From: a bacterium
GTDB taxonomy: Bacteria; UBA10199; 2-02-FULL-44-16; JAAZCA01
Direction: 5' to 3'
Length of the DNA: 28,751 nt
Assembly: GCA_041648665.1 (NCBI GenBank)
Contig: JBAZOP010000040.1
Location: 1 to 28,751, forward strand
Shown: piece by piece, positions 7,626 through 15,664 of the stretch
Layout of the letters: every line of letters starts with the position of its first letter
Numbering within the stretch: the first letter of the stretch is position 1
Position numbers and translations under genes: made by a program
The notes under the pieces: generated by a model
The model's input: only the letters and a program-made list of their open reading frames with translations
Database searches by the model: none
Told to the model about the DNA's origin: nothing

Positions 7626-10600
7626 TTATGGTTTTAGAAAGAGCCCATCCAGCTTTATATGGGCCCTGTCCTGGCGCCTGTTGCCGTTGATGCGCTGCTC
7701 GTAGTCCTTGAATGGCATCTTGACGATTTTTCGCACCTTTCTCCTGGCCACACGCCTGTACTTCTCCATGAGCGGGGCGTGCTCTTCGAGGTCCACGTCC
7801 ACCATGATCGGTATCTCCGGATTCTTATCGAAGAAATCCTCGATGAGCTTCTTGTAGTTCGGGTCCATGTTCTCCCTGGCCAGGGCGAGAAGCTGGACCA
7901 GGGGTCTCACCGTGTCGTGCGCCGAGGGATCGGCCGCGTCGGCTTTCACATAGGCGAGGAGCGTCCTGAACTGTTCGATGGAGAGCCTCTCGTCGGAGTG
8001 GCCGCCGTGGAGCATGAGATAGAAGTCGGCCAGGAAATGCTTGTCGGGCAGCTGTGGGAATGTCGGCGGTTTGGCGGCCATCATGAAGGAGAAGAAGGGG
8101 ATTAGCCGATCGGGCAGCGCTTCGTGGGCCATGAACAGGTGCGCCGGGTGCATGACCTGGGCAGCCTTCTGGAAGAACGTGCGCAACCTTGCGAAGATCA
8201 CGCGCGTCTCCGCGTGCGCACTCTCGCCGTCTATCGCGCCTGTGACGCGCCTCTGGCTTATGTCGTCCAAGGCCTCGAACGCGTTCTGGAACTCCGAGAT
8301 TACGGACTGGCGTGACCATGTGCTGCCGGACAGCTCCGGCCACATCCTGGAGGAGACGCTGTTGCCATGCACGATATTCGTGCCGGACATGAGGAGCTGT
8401 CCGCCGAACGTGTCCCAGCCGGCGAAGGTCCTGAGCGCGGCGGGTATGATGTCCCATGAGCCGGACCTCAGGACCCTGTTCTGCGCGTAGGTGGTGTTGA
8501 AGGCGCTGAGCCCGCCGGTGAGCCAGTGATAACGTTGTTTGAGCGGGTTGTCGCCGGCGGCGCGCGAGTCCTCAAGGCCCTCTTCCGCGCGCGTCTTTAT
8601 GGGTATGCTGCGTTTGAGCACGCCGCTTATGCCCAGGGTTATGGGGAGCATGCAGGCTGTGGTGGCCACGCCCTGCAGCGCTATGAGCACGATGTTGTCC
8701 AGGTGCTTGTCCCTCTGGATAAAGCCGCCGAGCGGGGCGGTGAACGCATTGATCGTCACTATCGCGAGCGGCAGCGCCGGATTGGCGTTCACGGTGTTCT
8801 TCGCGAGCGTCCAGAGATTCTTGGGGATGCCCTTGCTGTGATTCCATTTGAACTTCACGTTGCCCAACACGTGCATCATCAGGTACGCCTCAGTGGTCAG
8901 CACTGCGGCGCGCACCATCCTCTCCGCGTAGCTCGGGTCGTCCGGCCCGTGCGCCATCCATCGCCCGATGTCGGATGAGAGCATGAAGGCGCCCGGCAGA
9001 AACCACTTCGCCATAGCGTTCATGTGCTCCTTCTGCTCGATCGTGGTCGGAGGCTTCATCTGCAGCGCGAAGAGGGCGGCCGCCCCGTATGTGTAGGCGT
9101 GGTATATGAACTTGAGCCCGCCGAAATCCGGCATCTGGCCGAGATCGTACCCGAACAACAGGAGGGGCGGCAGGAAGAAGTAGCCCCAGTTGCTCATCAT
9201 GAGCTTTCTTGTCTCGGGCCAGATGAGGTTCGAGGCGAATATCGCTGCGCTGGTGTTTACGATCGAGTCGCGGATAATCTGGGCGATCTCATTTGAGCTG
9301 GGCGCGCTGACGCTGGAAAGGGCGCTGATGACGGGGGCATAGGTGTTCGGGTCAAAGAGGACGCCGGAGACGTTGCCTATCTTGTCGCCCGCCATCTCCA
9401 GGCTGCTGGCCACGGTGTTGTACACCACGTCGAGGCCGGTCTTTTCAAAGTCGAGGAACGAAGAGGGAAATATCCAGGGGAGTGCGTCGAATGCCGTATG
9501 GATTCCCAGCCTGCCCAGCGCCTTCGCGTTTTCCAGCGAGGAGCTGTCGTATTTGCCGGTTATCGCCGCGTACTGCGCCTCCTCGGTCCTCCATCCGTTT
9601 TTGAGCCTGTTGAAAATGTTCGCCAGCGCGACCCCGGCCATGCAGACGCCGGCCGTCTTGACGTCGTACATGAGATAGGCGGCGAGTCCGGGCAGCATCC
9701 CGGCTGCACTGTAACCCAGAGATTCCATGACGCTGGTCGAGTGGGACTGCCTGATCGCCACCTTGAGCCTCTTGTGCCAACTGCCTCTTTTTGCCTTCGA
9801 TCCGATGTCCTCGCCGCTCAATATCCTGTGGTTCATCACGAACGGCCTGAACGCGGGATCCTTGAGAAGCCTCGCTGCAGCTGCCGTGAACTCGAATTGG
9901 CCCTGGGTCACTGCGCGCGCCCAGAAGAGGGCGTCGTTCCAGAGCCCCAGCCTCGCCATCAGGATTGCTGCATCGGCCTGATAGGAGGCGATGAGGTCAT
10001 TCTTGTACGAACTCGGGAGCGTGCCTGCGTAGGTTGGGCCGACGTTCTTGGCGTCATCCCTGGAATGGTCGGCGGATATGGATTCGAAGACCTCGTTGAG
10101 CTCGTGCGCCAGACGTTTCTGGGCCGGCACGTCGCGCCTGCCGTGTGCGAGCGTGAGCTTGCGCGAAATGATCTCCGCGGTGAGAAGTCCTATCGCGAAA
10201 TGAGTATCGGCCTCCAGGGCGCTTGCCTCTGGATCGACGAGCTCCGCCGCTTCCTTCAGGATCGAGAGCGCCTTCTGCATAAGGTTGAGCCTGGGCGCTG
10301 CGCAGAGCATGCCGAGGTTGATCAGGGTGAAGGCCCTGAGGAAGGCGGCGGTATAGGTGTTCTCGTTCCCGTTCAGGTCCTGCGATGACTTCCTGCGCCC
10401 CCATATCCAGCTGATGCGCGCCTTCTGCCCTGCCTCGGGCATCTGTTCGGTCGTCTGCAGCGCGTCGTCCTGCTGTGTCTTGCCGTTCTTGGAGAGCTTG
10501 TCGATGTCGATCGCCTCAAGGGCCTTTTTGAGTTTTACCAGCGCGCTCCTGAACTGCGCCACGGTCTTGAAATTATTCACGAGCTCGAATGCCTTCAGCG

Positions 10601-11246
10601 CCTTCTCTTTGCCGGCCAGATCAGGCTCGTGCTCCAACCGCTTGATCACGTCTCCGAGCATGTACAGGCCCCTGTCGAACATCGCGCCGCGCCTTGCGAA
10701 GGTGGAGCCGGTATGCTGCATGAGCGCGTAGGCCTCGAGGGTCTTTGCCCTGGCTGTATCGATCCTGCTCGGCTTGATGCCCGGGTATGTCTTTTCGATG
10801 AAGCGATGCAGCCTCCTTAAGACCTGCGGCGCCTTTTCAGGTGTGGAGAGCACAGAGGTCTCGAACAGCGCCTCCTTGTATAGATCTATGCCGCCGTTTA
10901 TCTCCATGTAGACTGGGAGGGGTGAGGCATGGGGGCCGTCGAAGGGAAGCTCCAGGGATACGAGTGTGCGCTCATAGTGATCGCATGCCTTTGACACATC
11001 GTTTTTTTCCCTGGCATCGCGCGCGCCGGCGAACTCCTCATTCAGCCTGCGAAGCTGCTGGCTTTGGGTGGAGCAGTTTATTCCGGTTGCGGCAGAGGAA
11101 CCTGCGGGGGGTCCTATGGCAAAAGCGTCCGTCGGGCTCGCGATAGGTGCTGCGCCGATGCCTGCCTGTGGAGTGAATATCTGCGGTACCGGATTTATGC
11201 CGGATGAGATGAAGACAGATGGGAATATAGGAGCCTGTTTAATCAT
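7626..11246 (-). CDS. giant membrane-associated protein of unknown function, paralog B
   Basis: About 1206 aa from the ATG at 11246; the frame is open to a TTG at 11264, and neither start has a visible Shine-Dalgarno. The family is not recognised. Its architecture matches paralog A: a Pro-rich N-terminus, a helical region with ILMARLGLWN, a core with several hydrophobic stretches, then a soluble C-terminal part. Shared landmarks in the same order include KWFLPGA, a WPELSG-S-W-SRQS block, DRLIPFF, RPLVQLLALAREN and a terminal DGLFLKP (paralog A has DELYQGLF). It is about 90 residues longer, mainly from an insertion in the N-terminal half containing a Lys-rich segment near residue 260. The two genes fill 7.3 kb. 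Membrane location is inferred from the hydrophobic segments only; there is no enzyme motif. Confidence 0.83.
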   Translation of the reverse strand: MIKQAPIFPSVFISSGINPVPQIFTPQAGIGAAPIASPTDAFAIGPPAGSSAATGINCSTQSQQLRRLNEEFAGARDAREKNDVSKACDHYERTLVSLELPFDGPHASPLPVYMEINGGIDLYKEALFETSVLSTPEKAPQVLRRLHRFIEKTYPGIKPSRIDTARAKTLEAYALMQHTGSTFARRGAMFDRGLYMLGDVIKRLEHEPDLAGKEKALKAFELVNNFKTVAQFRSALVKLKKALEAIDIDKLSKNGKTQQDDALQTTEQMPEAGQKARISWIWGRRKSSQDLNGNENTYTAAFLRAFTLINLGMLCAAPRLNLMQKALSILKEAAELVDPEASALEADTHFAIGLLTAEIISRKLTLAHGRRDVPAQKRLAHELNEVFESISADHSRDDAKNVGPTYAGTLPSSYKNDLIASYQADAAILMARLGLWNDALFWARAVTQGQFEFTAAAARLLKDPAFRPFVMNHRILSGEDIGSKAKRGSWHKRLKVAIRQSHSTSVMESLGYSAAGMLPGLAAYLMYDVKTAGVCMAGVALANIFNRLKNGWRTEEAQYAAITGKYDSSSLENAKALGRLGIHTAFDALPWIFPSSFLDFEKTGLDVVYNTVASSLEMAGDKIGNVSGVLFDPNTYAPVISALSSVSAPSSNEIAQIIRDSIVNTSAAIFASNLIWPETRKLMMSNWGYFFLPPLLLFGYDLGQMPDFGGLKFIYHAYTYGAAALFALQMKPPTTIEQKEHMNAMAKWFLPGAFMLSSDIGRWMAHGPDDPSYAERMVRAAVLTTEAYLMMHVLGNVKFKWNHSKGIPKNLWTLAKNTVNANPALPLAIVTINAFTAPLGGFIQRDKHLDNIVLIALQGVATTACMLPITLGISGVLKRSIPIKTRAEEGLEDSRAAGDNPLKQRYHWLTGGLSAFNTTYAQNRVLRSGSWDIIPAALRTFAGWDTFGGQLLMSGTNIVHGNSVSSRMWPELSGSTWSRQSVISEFQNAFEALDDISQRRVTGAIDGESAHAETRVIFARLRTFFQKAAQVMHPAHLFMAHEALPDRLIPFFSFMMAAKPPTFPQLPDKHFLADFYLMLHGGHSDERLSIEQFRTLLAYVKADAADPSAHDTVRPLVQLLALARENMDPNYKKLIEDFFDKNPEIPIMVDVDLEEHAPLMEKYRRVARRKVRKIVKMPFKDYEQRINGNRRQDRAHIKLDGLFLKP

Positions 11247-11261
11247 GATGATGGACGGAGC

Positions 11262-11283
11262 CAAAAAACAGGCGCCAAGCGCC
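11262..11283 (-). promoter_or_regulatory. terminator-like hairpin in the leader of paralog B
   Basis: On the minus strand GGCGC-TTG-GCGCC is followed by TG and six T. It lies 16 nt before the ATG of the 1206-aa gene and begins only a few bases after the start point predicted from the promoter at 11294-11323. A terminator-like fold inside a short leader suggests attenuation, though the stem is only 5 bp. Confidence 0.4.
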
Positions 11284-11293
11284 GGATCCCGCA

Positions 11294-11323
11294 GCTATAG
11301 TCGATGCCTGCGAGGGTTGTCAA
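11294..11323 (-). promoter_or_regulatory. sigma70-type promoter for paralog B
   Basis: Read on the minus strand, TTGACA (11323-11318), an 18-nt spacer and TATAGC (11299-11294) form a sigma70-like promoter pointing into the giant gene. The -35 box is perfect and the -10 box matches at 4 of 6 positions. The predicted start near 11287 gives a leader of about 40 nt. Confidence 0.5.
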
Positions 11324-11453
11324 CGACGCCGTATAATATTAAAGGAAGGAGATGGGCTTTCTAACTGCTTAAAATTAAAGGTAATTATTGACAATCAGAG
11401 CTCTGTGAGTCACAAACAATATCTTGCAGACGCAGATTCCATTTGGAGCCATG

Positions 11454-12143
11454 ATGAAATACGACACAATATTCTTCGACATCGGCAACACGCTGTATTT
11501 CTACAACTACGATTTCCTCTGCGAACTTTTGGCCGACAGGTTCGAGATAGACGTGGGCGGCGTCGAACTGGCGGATGCCCATCGCAGGGCGCAGATATCC
11601 GTGATCAAGGGAGGGATAGAGGGCCTCACCCACGCAGAGCTGTGGGACAGGACTTATCTTAAGTGGTTTGAGCTCACCGGGATAGACAATGAGAAGGCGC
11701 GCTCCATCATAGACTCGATCCGCAGCCATCCCTTCAGACACCTCTTCTGGGCCCACATGGAAGAGGGCACCCGCGAGATGCTCGACTGGTTCCGCGAGAG
11801 GGGGTTCAAGCTCGGCGTGATATCGAACGCAGAGGGACAGATAAGGCGCCTGCTCGAGCACACCGGCACTTATTCCAGATTCGACGTGGTGATCGATTCC
11901 AGCGAGGTGGGGGTCTCGAAGCCGGACACGCGGATATTCACCCTGGCCATGGAGCGCATGGGGGCCGTACCTTCGCGCTCGATATACGTCGGCGACCTCG
12001 TGGAGATCGACGTGGCAGGCGCGAAGGGCGCCGGCCTCACCCCGATCCTCGTGGATCGCTACGGCAACAACGCCGACGCAGGCTGTATCACCGTGGCCCG
12101 CGCCGTGGACCTTCCGAAACTTTCCATGTTCGCCGGAGCCTGA
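11454..12143 (+). CDS. HAD-superfamily hydrolase
   Basis: A 229-aa cytoplasmic haloacid-dehalogenase-fold protein. Motif I is FFDIGNTL (nucleophile Asp at residue 9), motif II is GVISNA, motif III is the Lys in VSKPDTRIF, and motif IV is YVGDLVEIDVAGA. A helical cap lies between motifs I and II. The Asp normally found two residues after the nucleophile is Gly here (DIG rather than DxD), a variant seen in HDHD3-like relatives. The phosphatase substrate cannot be predicted. The ATG at 11454 has GGAG 5 nt upstream; the adjacent ATG at 11451 is too close to it and the TTG at 11424 has no ribosome site. The next gene starts 2 nt after its stop, indicating an operon with rlmN. Confidence 0.85.
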   Translation: MKYDTIFFDIGNTLYFYNYDFLCELLADRFEIDVGGVELADAHRRAQISVIKGGIEGLTHAELWDRTYLKWFELTGIDNEKARSIIDSIRSHPFRHLFWAHMEEGTREMLDWFRERGFKLGVISNAEGQIRRLLEHTGTYSRFDVVIDSSEVGVSKPDTRIFTLAMERMGAVPSRSIYVGDLVEIDVAGAKGAGLTPILVDRYGNNADAGCITVARAVDLPKLSMFAGA

Positions 12144-12145
12144 CC

Positions 12146-13174
12146 TTGCTTGCGGCGATAACCGACATACCGATCAAAGAGCTGCCCTCCGCCATGGAGG
12201 GCATGGGCCTCAAAAAATATGTCGCCGCACAGCTCATCAACTGGCTCTACGTCAGGCTTGCCTCCTCGTTCGAGGAGATGACCGATCTCTCGAAGGAGGC
12301 CAGGGCGCTCCTGGCCGAGCGCTACTCGATCAGCGCGGTGCGCGTGGGAAGCATGCTCTCTGCGGAGGATGGGACCGCGAAGCTCTGTGTCTCTGCGGCG
12401 GACGGCAATTCCTTCGAGTGCGTGCTCATCCCCTCTGACGACGGACGCGTCACCGCGTGCCTCTCCACGCAGGCGGGCTGTGCGATGGGCTGCGCGTTCT
12501 GTCGCACTGCGGAGATGGGCTTTATCCGTGATCTTACGCAAGGGGAGATAGTGGGGCAATTCGTCGAGCTGGCCAGGATGTCGAAATCGCCCATTACGAA
12601 CGTGGTCCTCATGGGCATGGGAGAACCGCTCGCGAACGTGGAGAACGTGCTCTCCGCCATCGAGATCTTCAAGGAGCGCAGGGCCTTCAACATCTCTAAG
12701 CGCAGGATCACGGTCTCGACCTCGGGGCTCATCCCGGAGCTTCGCGAGTTTGTGAAGCGTTCGGAGGTGAGGATCGCGATCTCGCTCAACGCCACGACCG
12801 ACGAGGTGAGAGACCGCATCATGCCGGTCAACCGCAGATCCCCGATCGCGGAGATCATGGAGTTCGCGCGCGAATACGGCGCGACCTCCCGCCTGCGCAT
12901 CACCTTCGAGTACGTGATGCTGCGGGGGGTCAACGACTCGATGGACGACGCGAGGAGGCTGGTGGGCCTGCTCGCAGGCTGCAGCGCCAAGCTGAACCTG
13001 ATCCCGTTCAATCCTTACGAAGGCTCGGAGTTTGCGGCGCCCGATCCACTGACTGTGGAACGATGGAGCGAATATCTGCACGACAAGGGGGTGCAGGTGA
13101 ACATCCGCAGCAGCCGCGGTAGGGAGATCATGGCCGCCTGCGGCCAATTGGTTTCTGAAAACCGTGACTCGTGA
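12146..13174 (+). CDS. rlmN: 23S rRNA (adenine-2503-C2)/tRNA-A37 methyltransferase RlmN
   Basis: A 342-aa radical SAM methyltransferase that places a methyl group on C2 of A2503 in 23S rRNA and, in characterised homologs, of A37 in some tRNAs. The radical SAM cluster is the CAMGCAFC motif (Cys 112, 116, 119), preceded by STQAGC. The GMGEPLAN motif binds S-adenosylmethionine. The catalytic C-terminal Cys in AACGQL (residue 332) corresponds to the methyl-carrying Cys of the family. The start is a TTG with GGAG 8 nt upstream, inside the end of the HAD gene, which suggests translational coupling. Length and motifs are complete, so the protein should be active. Confidence 0.95.
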   Translation: MLAAITDIPIKELPSAMEGMGLKKYVAAQLINWLYVRLASSFEEMTDLSKEARALLAERYSISAVRVGSMLSAEDGTAKLCVSAADGNSFECVLIPSDDGRVTACLSTQAGCAMGCAFCRTAEMGFIRDLTQGEIVGQFVELARMSKSPITNVVLMGMGEPLANVENVLSAIEIFKERRAFNISKRRITVSTSGLIPELREFVKRSEVRIAISLNATTDEVRDRIMPVNRRSPIAEIMEFAREYGATSRLRITFEYVMLRGVNDSMDDARRLVGLLAGCSAKLNLIPFNPYEGSEFAAPDPLTVERWSEYLHDKGVQVNIRSSRGREIMAACGQLVSENRDS

Positions 13175-13184
13175 CTGTCATAAA

Positions 13185-13313
13185 GGCACTTCTAAAAACC
13201 TCTGATTCATAAGAATTGTCATTCCCGCGAAAGCGGGAATCCCTTGTAAACACTGGATCCCCGCTTAAAGCACTCGGGGATGACAAACTAAAAGACAGGT
13301 TTTTAGAGGTGCC
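13185..13313 (+). repeat. 129-bp MITE-like palindromic repeat element
   Basis: The termini are 17-bp inverted repeats with one mismatch: GGCACTTCTAAAAACCT at 13185-13201 and its complement at 13297-13313. Inside are two further hairpins: ATTCCCGC-GAAA-GCGGGAAT (13221-13240) and ATCCCCG/CGGGGAT (13257-13281). The internal ATTCCCGC...GCGGGAAT motif is a type commonly seen in dispersed intergenic repeats of proteobacteria. It holds no gene, and I see no clear target-site duplication. It sits between rlmN and mtnP and could also end transcription in either direction. Confidence 0.75.
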
Positions 13314-13319
13314 CATCAG

Positions 13320-13352
13320 TTAGAGTAACTCATATTAAATATATTAGAGTAA
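13320..13352 (+). promoter_or_regulatory. AT-rich mtnP upstream region with a 9-bp direct repeat
   Basis: TTAGAGTAA occurs at 13320-13328 and again at 13344-13352, start to start 24 bp, in a strongly AT-rich stretch between the repeat element and mtnP. It is a candidate regulator site or promoter region. No -35/-10 pair is convincing. Confidence 0.3.
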
Positions 13353-13430
13353 TATAAGAGATCTAATAGACTTGCAAATATTCAGCTCCTGTGGTTTAAG
13401 ACGGCGTTTTTTCGATAAGGGAGTTCTCAT

Positions 13431-14294
13431 ATGGCAAAGGCGCCAGTAGGTATAATCGGGGGCAGCGGGCTCTACAGCATGAAGGGTGTGACCATCCGCG
13501 AGGAAAAGCGGATATCCACTCCGTTCGGCGATCCGTCCGATGCAGTGATGCTGGGCGAGCTGGACGGCCGCGAGGTCGCCTTCCTCCCCAGGCACGGCCG
13601 CGGCCATCGCATCCTCCCGCATGAGCTCAATTTCAGGGCCAACATCTACGCGCTCAAGACGCTGGGTGTTACGCAGATCATCTCGGTCTCGGCGGTCGGC
13701 TCCATGCGCGAGGAGATAAGGCCCGGCGATCTGGTGATGGTCGACCAGTTCATAGATCGCACCAAGGCCAGGATAGACACCTTCTTCGGAGGCGGCATCG
13801 TGGCCCACGTGGCCTTTGCCGATCCCGTCTGTCCGATTCTCCGCGAAAGGGCGACCGAGGCTGCGCGTTCGGAGGGGTGCCGCGTGCACAACAAGGGGAC
13901 GTACGTGTGCATCGAGGGGCCGATGTTCTCATCGCGCGCCGAGTCTATGATGTACCGTTCCTGGGGAGTGAACGTGGTCGGCATGACCAACTATCAGGAG
14001 GCTAAGCTCGCCCGCGAGGCCGAGATCTGCTACGCGACCATCGCGCTGGTGACTGATTACGATTGCTGGCGCATCGAGGATAAACACGTGGACGTCGCGA
14101 TGATAATCAAGACCCTGGGCGAGAACGTGGAGAAGGCTCAGGCCGTGATCAGGCGGATGCTCTCAACGTTGCACGAGTACCCCGACTGCGCGTGCCGCAA
14201 CGCGCTGAGGGATGCGATAATGACGGACCGAAGCCTGATACCCGCGGAGCGCAAGAAAGAGCTCGAGCCGATAATAGGGAGATATGTGAGATGA
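13431..14294 (+). CDS. mtnP: 5'-methylthioadenosine phosphorylase
   Basis: A 287-aa purine-nucleoside-phosphorylase-fold enzyme that cleaves methylthioadenosine with phosphate to adenine and methylthioribose 1-phosphate, opening the methionine salvage route. It begins with IIGGSGLY, as MTA phosphorylases do. The phosphate-site HGRGH is near residue 49, followed by HELNFRAN, and a CIEGPMFSSRAE block and a GMTNYQEAKLARE block follow. The Asn in GMTNYQ differs from the more common GMT-x-x-PE, a small variation at a position near the ribose site. The ATG has a GGGAG ribosome site. The stop overlaps the start of the kinase gene in an ATGA, so the two are translationally coupled. Confidence 0.92.
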   Translation: MAKAPVGIIGGSGLYSMKGVTIREEKRISTPFGDPSDAVMLGELDGREVAFLPRHGRGHRILPHELNFRANIYALKTLGVTQIISVSAVGSMREEIRPGDLVMVDQFIDRTKARIDTFFGGGIVAHVAFADPVCPILRERATEAARSEGCRVHNKGTYVCIEGPMFSSRAESMMYRSWGVNVVGMTNYQEAKLAREAEICYATIALVTDYDCWRIEDKHVDVAMIIKTLGENVEKAQAVIRRMLSTLHEYPDCACRNALRDAIMTDRSLIPAERKKELEPIIGRYVR

Positions 14295-15217
14295 GCATCC
14301 TGGTCGTGGGTTCAGTCGCATACGACACGCTCGAGACTCCGGCTGGCAGGCGTGAGGACGTCCTCGGCGGGGCGGCCACCCACTTCTCCACCGCGGCCAG
14401 CTTCTTCACCGACGTGCACCTGGTCGGAGTGGTGGGTGACGACTTCAAGGACGAGCATGTCGAGTTCCTGAAGGGCAGGGGCATCAACCTGGCCGGGCTC
14501 GAGAAGGTCGAGAATGGAAAGACATTCCGCTGGTCAGGCCACTATCTCAACGATATCAACCAGGCCGTGACCAGGAAGACCGACCTCGGCGTATTCGCTA
14601 ATTTCGACCCCAGGCTCTCGGATATTCATCGCGAGAGGCCGTATCTCTTTCTCGCCAACATACATCCTGATCTGCAGCTCAAGGTGCTGCGTCAGATGAA
14701 GAAGCCCAAACTCATCGCCATGGACACGATGAACCTCTGGATCGACACCACGCGCGAGGCGCTGCAGAAGGTGATCGAGCGCGTGGACATGATCTTCGTC
14801 AACGACGCCGAGGCGCGCGCCCTCTCCGGCAAGGGAAACGTGACCCTGGCCGCCCGAAGGATCATGGAGTGGGGTCCCAAGACGGTGGTCGTCAAGCGCG
14901 GGGAGTACGGTGCGCTCGTGTACAAGGGCGACATGATATTCTCGGCCCCTGCGCTCCCGCTCTCCGAAGTCCGCGATCCAACCGGGGCGGGGGACACCTT
15001 CGCAGGCGGGTTCATGGGATACGTGGCCAAGGCCGGCAGTCTCTCGGGCGACGACCTGAAGCGCGCGGCCGTATGCGGCAGCGTGATGGCTTCTTTTCAG
15101 GTGGAGGACTTCGGGCTCGACAGGCTGCGCAACCTCACGCACGACGAGATCGACAAAAGGTTTGAAACCTTCTGCGAGCTGGCCTCTTTCGGACGTGATC
15201 CTATTTTCGCTGATTAG
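14291..15217 (+). CDS. PfkB-family carbohydrate/nucleoside kinase
   Basis: A 308-aa ribokinase-fold kinase, cytoplasmic. It opens MSILVVGSVAYDTLETP, has the substrate-side GGAATHFSTAAS motif, and carries the PfkB signature 2 DPTGAGDTFAGGF near residue 235, whose Asp is the catalytic base. The start at 14291 overlaps the mtnP stop (ATGA); the longer upstream frame lies inside mtnP and is rejected. Because it is coupled to mtnP, a substrate from MTA breakdown or purine salvage (a methylthioribose-type sugar, ribose or adenosine) is likely, but the sequence does not decide. It ends 13 bp before a convergent gene. Confidence 0.85.
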   Translation: MSILVVGSVAYDTLETPAGRREDVLGGAATHFSTAASFFTDVHLVGVVGDDFKDEHVEFLKGRGINLAGLEKVENGKTFRWSGHYLNDINQAVTRKTDLGVFANFDPRLSDIHRERPYLFLANIHPDLQLKVLRQMKKPKLIAMDTMNLWIDTTREALQKVIERVDMIFVNDAEARALSGKGNVTLAARRIMEWGPKTVVVKRGEYGALVYKGDMIFSAPALPLSEVRDPTGAGDTFAGGFMGYVAKAGSLSGDDLKRAAVCGSVMASFQVEDFGLDRLRNLTHDEIDKRFETFCELASFGRDPIFAD

Positions 15218-15230
15218 GATCGAGGGGGAG

Positions 15231-15548
15231 TCAGTCTTCCCATCTGGACGGCGGTTTGACGTCCTTCTCGTAATCATCCACCCTCTTGTAGATGACCTTC
15301 TCCTCGACGTTCTCCTGCTGAGGGTCGATGGCTGCAGGGTACCCGATTTCGTCGCTGCCCTGCGGGGGGTAGGCGTCCGGTTTGTAGCCCGGATCAGATC
15401 CCATGTGCAGATCAGAGGGCCGCTCCTTTACTTCGTCCTTGGGAAAATAAAGCGGTTGCCCGGCCTTCTGCTCCTGTGCAAGGGCGGGCAGCGCGATGGC
15501 CGCGACAAGGGCTGCGCAAAGAAGCGCTGCTGAGAACGTGATTTTCAT
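15231..15548 (-). CDS. small exported protein of unknown function
   Basis: A 105-aa protein with a clear Sec signal peptide: MKITF, a hydrophobic core, then an ALPALAQ-type cleavage site near residue 24. The mature part is about 80 residues, rich in Pro, Asp, Glu and Lys, with YFPKDEVKERPSDLHMGSDPG and PSRWED at the end, probably mostly disordered and periplasmic. The ATG at 15548 is chosen because GGAGG lies 7 nt upstream and the signal peptide starts there; the frame is open further up to 15662 but overlaps the recO control region. No family is recognised. It is divergent from recO and convergent with the PfkB kinase gene. Confidence 0.75.
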   Translation of the reverse strand: MKITFSAALLCAALVAAIALPALAQEQKAGQPLYFPKDEVKERPSDLHMGSDPGYKPDAYPPQGSDEIGYPAAIDPQQENVEEKVIYKRVDDYEKDVKPPSRWED

Positions 15549-15616
15549 CGTTTCACCTCCATGCGCATGATACCACCAAATCGCCCTGATATGAACGATT
15601 ATTGTGGTCGGGCGGG

Positions 15617-15646
15617 TTGCGGAGAGGGACCTTTTTTGCGTATACT
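15617..15646 (+). promoter_or_regulatory. possible sigma70-type promoter for recO
   Basis: TTGCGG (15617-15622), an 18-nt spacer and TATACT (15641-15646) precede the recO start by 19 nt. The -10 box is good and the -35 box weak. Confidence 0.35.
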
Positions 15647-15664
15647 GAGCCGTCGAGGGCAAAG

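Noticed and set aside
11388..11416. TTGACA as the -35 of a promoter for the HAD gene
   Set aside because: No acceptable -10 box lies 16-18 bases downstream.
12059..13147. 362-codon open frame on the minus strand across rlmN
   Set aside because: It is antisense to a gene with complete RlmN motifs and reads as Arg/His-rich low-complexity sequence typical of a G+C-rich shadow frame.
14192..14290. Longer N-terminus for the PfkB kinase
   Set aside because: The extension is an out-of-frame reading of mtnP; homologous kinases begin at the MSILVVGS segment.
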